64,000 nucleotides of DNA from Psettodes erumei (Eukaryota > Chordata > Actinopteri > Pleuronectiformes > Psettodidae): the NCBI GenBank assembly GCA_016785225.1, contig JAFBJZ010000109.1:496001-560000 (forward strand), written 5' to 3'. Positions 61,802 through 64,000 of the stretch are shown one piece after another. The notes below the pieces were generated by a model. The model made no database searches. It was not told the origin of the DNA and worked only from the letters and a program-made list of their open reading frames with translations. Positions within the stretch are counted from its first letter, which is position 1. Every line of letters begins with the position of its first letter. The position numbers and the translations under genes were made by a program.

Positions 61802-61870
61802 TTCAGTTCTATGATACTTGACAATAAATATTGTCAAAAAGTTTTTTGAATTGTCCTGAATTCATTTGAT

Positions 61871-64000
61871 TTAACAGTCAGGTATCGAATACATGCAGAT
61901 GTTGATACAACTGCTAAGCTACTTAGTAGTTAGACATTATGATCTTCTAGACCTTTCCTTGAAGAAATTTTCTCCAACTGGACCTCTTTAAATTTTAGTT
62001 GAATACCAGCACCTGTGTTTTCCACACAGGTGCTACAATAGACCTTAGATTTGCTTTTTTATGCCAAAGGAAAACAAAAAATCTTTGAGGCAAATAAAGT
62101 TTTCCACCAAATCTGTGCCTCTGATCCTTTGGTTCAGTATCTCTGACTCTGGTTGTAAACTTAAACCAGTTACAGTTCAAAGGAGACCAGAGTAATGACT
62201 GTAATCAAAAGGCTTGAGGAACAGTAACCCATTTATTTATTATTATTATTTATTATTTTACATTATTTTCAGGCTTGTGCACAAAACTGGGTGTATATAT
62301 AAACAAGATAATTAGTGTATTTATCTCACAGTAATCACAGTTACATGTTTCATTCCTTTTGTGATGGCTTAATGACGAGAAGGTTATAGTAGTTGTAATG
62401 GCTTTGCTCGAACACAAAACATGTTGAAGGGTACTTTGACAGAGCTTTTCTCCAACTTTGTATGTTGCTGTCATTATCAACATTCTCCACCGTTATCCGA
62501 ACCCAACTGATGAATTACAGGTCTTCCCACAATACCTCTATAACAGCTCGCTACATCCAGCATAGCCTACAGCATAGTTACTGAGCATATATAAGTGTAA
62601 AGGCTCTATTTTATCCACTGTAATATAAGTATGTTTAATTCCTTTAATTCACAACAACTTAAGTGCACAGTGGAAATGCCTTGCAGGTGACAGAATTTCT
62701 CAGAGGCTGATTACTGACAGTTTCCTCAACTTGCTATATGTTTTCCTGACTTATCAACAGGAATTTGTTGGAGAAAAAAAATGTCTGTCATCAGCTACAG
62801 AGCTGAGATGTTCAGGCTGCTCCCTGCAACCTTGTAATGCATAATTGTAGGTTAAATTGTAAAAGGAAATAGGGAGCACTTGGCACTTGCTGAAGCTCAA
62901 GGAAGTTTGATGAACATACATTTTGATGGCACTGTGTACTTTCAGTCAGGAAGACGGTGTGTGAACAAGGAGATGAATGTCAGTATTACTGTTGATGTAT
63001 TGAAAATCACTGCACTGATATGATGAACATGTGGCTCTTTAATATCAATACTCCTCAGTGCATTCACTGGTGTGGTTCTGGACTAATTGTGTTCAGTATG
63101 ACATGAGAGCTTTTATTCAGTATACACAACATGTGGTTATACAGTAATCCACTCAACGCTGAGTGCACCTACTCCATTAGCTTCCCCCCAGACCATGACC
63201 TGTGTGACCTTCACGGTGATTATGTGTCATGATGGATGTGGCCAGGTACCTCTATTTAATCATACTGATAGTCATGATGGAGAATTTACTACTTAGGGCT
63301 GGCAGCATGGCAGTGACATATGTTCACACACCCATACTCCCACATGCACACACTAACACACCCACATATGCATCAACACACAAGTCCCCTTGGAAACATG
63401 GCTCCTCGTGTTACAGACAGATAGTCATGTATATGATGGGGATGTGTAGGGGCGGGTTCAAGCATGTGTATGTGTGTAACATTGTGTTGCAGTGTAATGC
63501 TACATAAAAGCTGGGTCTTGTTACCCAGGACAACAAACTGCCAAACTGCTGTACATTGAGTCACACCTAGCTGTGATCAAAGGTGTGGTCAGTGGACTGT
63601 ACAGTCCACAGAGGTCACTGCAGCAGTGAGATTCAGTGTGGTGGGACTCTTTATGCTGTTGGTATCATTTATCTAATCTTTGTGGTTCTTTAGACTGTGA
63701 CCTCAAATATTAATAGAATAAAAGATAGTCCATGCTCTTAGTACCTGTGGCTCCTTAGTTGCTCAGGCAATTGGGGTGAAAAGAATCTAAAAAATACAGC
63801 AAGAACCTTCCCTGAGAGGGGAATATCACTGTTACACATGGCTGGGGCTGCAACATGAACTGAGCCAGTGTCTTGATGGGAGCGCCATACAGTGGAGGGT
63901 GTTTATTGATGAAGGAGACCCCTGTACTCTGAGAGAAAAACTTCACTGCATCTTTCCAGTGAAGTAGACCCAACCTGTCTGTAAGAGAGAACGCAGTGGC
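61871..64000. other. Unique non-coding stretch to the window end
   Basis: No gene recognised. It contains a perfect hairpin at 62008-62034, an ATT-rich run at 62230-62275 and a CA-rich stretch at 63320-63370. Confidence 0.5.
62008..62034. other. Perfect 10-bp hairpin with paired E-boxes
   Basis: AGCACCTGTG (62008-62017) and CACAGGTGCT (62025-62034) are exact inverted copies around a 7-base loop. Each arm holds a CACCTG/CAGGTG E-box. It could be a dimeric bHLH or zinc-finger (Snail/ZEB-type) site, or an RNA stem-loop; function is unknown. Confidence 0.4.

Larger units (their letters stand above)
59236..61870 (+). mobile_element. Broken hAT (Charlie/GTF2IRD2-type) transposon
   Basis: The 5' end begins CAGAGGTCACTAACATGCGG at 59236, a typical hAT-Charlie terminus, preceded by CTCTAAAG (59228-59235), which fits the 8-bp nTCTAGAn-like target preference of this group. 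A purine-rich leader follows (59515-59710), with a repeated AAGTGAGATGGARAAAG unit, and then the transposase (59722-61491). AT-rich trailer sequence runs to roughly 61870. The expected mirror-image terminus ending in GACCTCTG and the second CTCTAAAG copy were not found, so the 3' end is lost or too decayed. Clearly non-autonomous now. Confidence 0.85.

Noticed and set aside
1..64000. Endogenous retrovirus, CRISPR array, operon or phage-like system
   Set aside because: No LTR pair, gag/pol/env order, regularly spaced repeats or prokaryotic gene organisation was seen on either strand.

Overview
The window looks like non-coding chromosomal DNA from a teleost fish, probably a percomorph. It is AT-rich, has many (AC)n/(GT)n microsatellites, and carries repeat families that I know from ray-finned fish genomes: Tc1/mariner elements, an RTE-type LINE, a GTF2IRD2-type hAT (Charlie) transposon, short MITEs and a tRNA-type SINE. 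There is no bacterial or phage gene organisation. No tRNA, rRNA or intact protein-coding gene could be supported. Reading frames are short (the longest is 201 codons) and most overlap repeats or simple sequence. The window is best read as an intergenic desert or the inside of one very large intron.

Layout. 0-4 kb: unique sequence with a possible POU-octamer regulatory block, then a composite of a Tc1 fragment and a non-LTR retrotransposon fragment (1.78-2.29 kb), then a candidate 45-codon exon on the minus strand (3.9-4.05 kb). 4-10 kb: unique sequence, a TIR element (7.37-7.80 kb), a 109-bp foldback (8.45-8.56 kb) and a small Tc1-like scrap. 10-15 kb: a very long (TG)n tract, a fossil Tc1 element (11.86-12.85 kb), a possible regulatory block and a SINE. 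15-30 kb: mostly unique, with a possible 39-nt microexon at 15.57 kb. 30.15-31.04 kb: a TIR element of Tc1/mariner style. 39.05-41.80 kb: a nearly full-length but dead RTE-type LINE on the minus strand. 43.21-43.96 kb: a second fossil Tc1 copy of the same family as the 12-kb copy. 49.60-49.91 kb: a TTAA-flanked MITE with perfect 17-bp ends. 52.78-53.48 kb: another TIR element, overlapping the longest reading frame. 57.1-57.8 kb: an old TIR-type repeat. 59.24-61.87 kb: a broken hAT transposon whose transposase is readable almost end to end across several frames.

How parts relate. The functional parts seen are relics of transposons. Autonomous-type proteins (RTE endonuclease/reverse transcriptase, hAT and Tc1 transposases) are all inactivated by stops, frameshifts or loss of catalytic segments. 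The short elements have only terminal repeats and must have been moved by enzymes encoded elsewhere. Host function, if any, is expected to lie in non-coding regulatory sequence or in a few small exons, which I list as low-confidence candidates. Family names come from remembered consensus sequences and were not checked by search.
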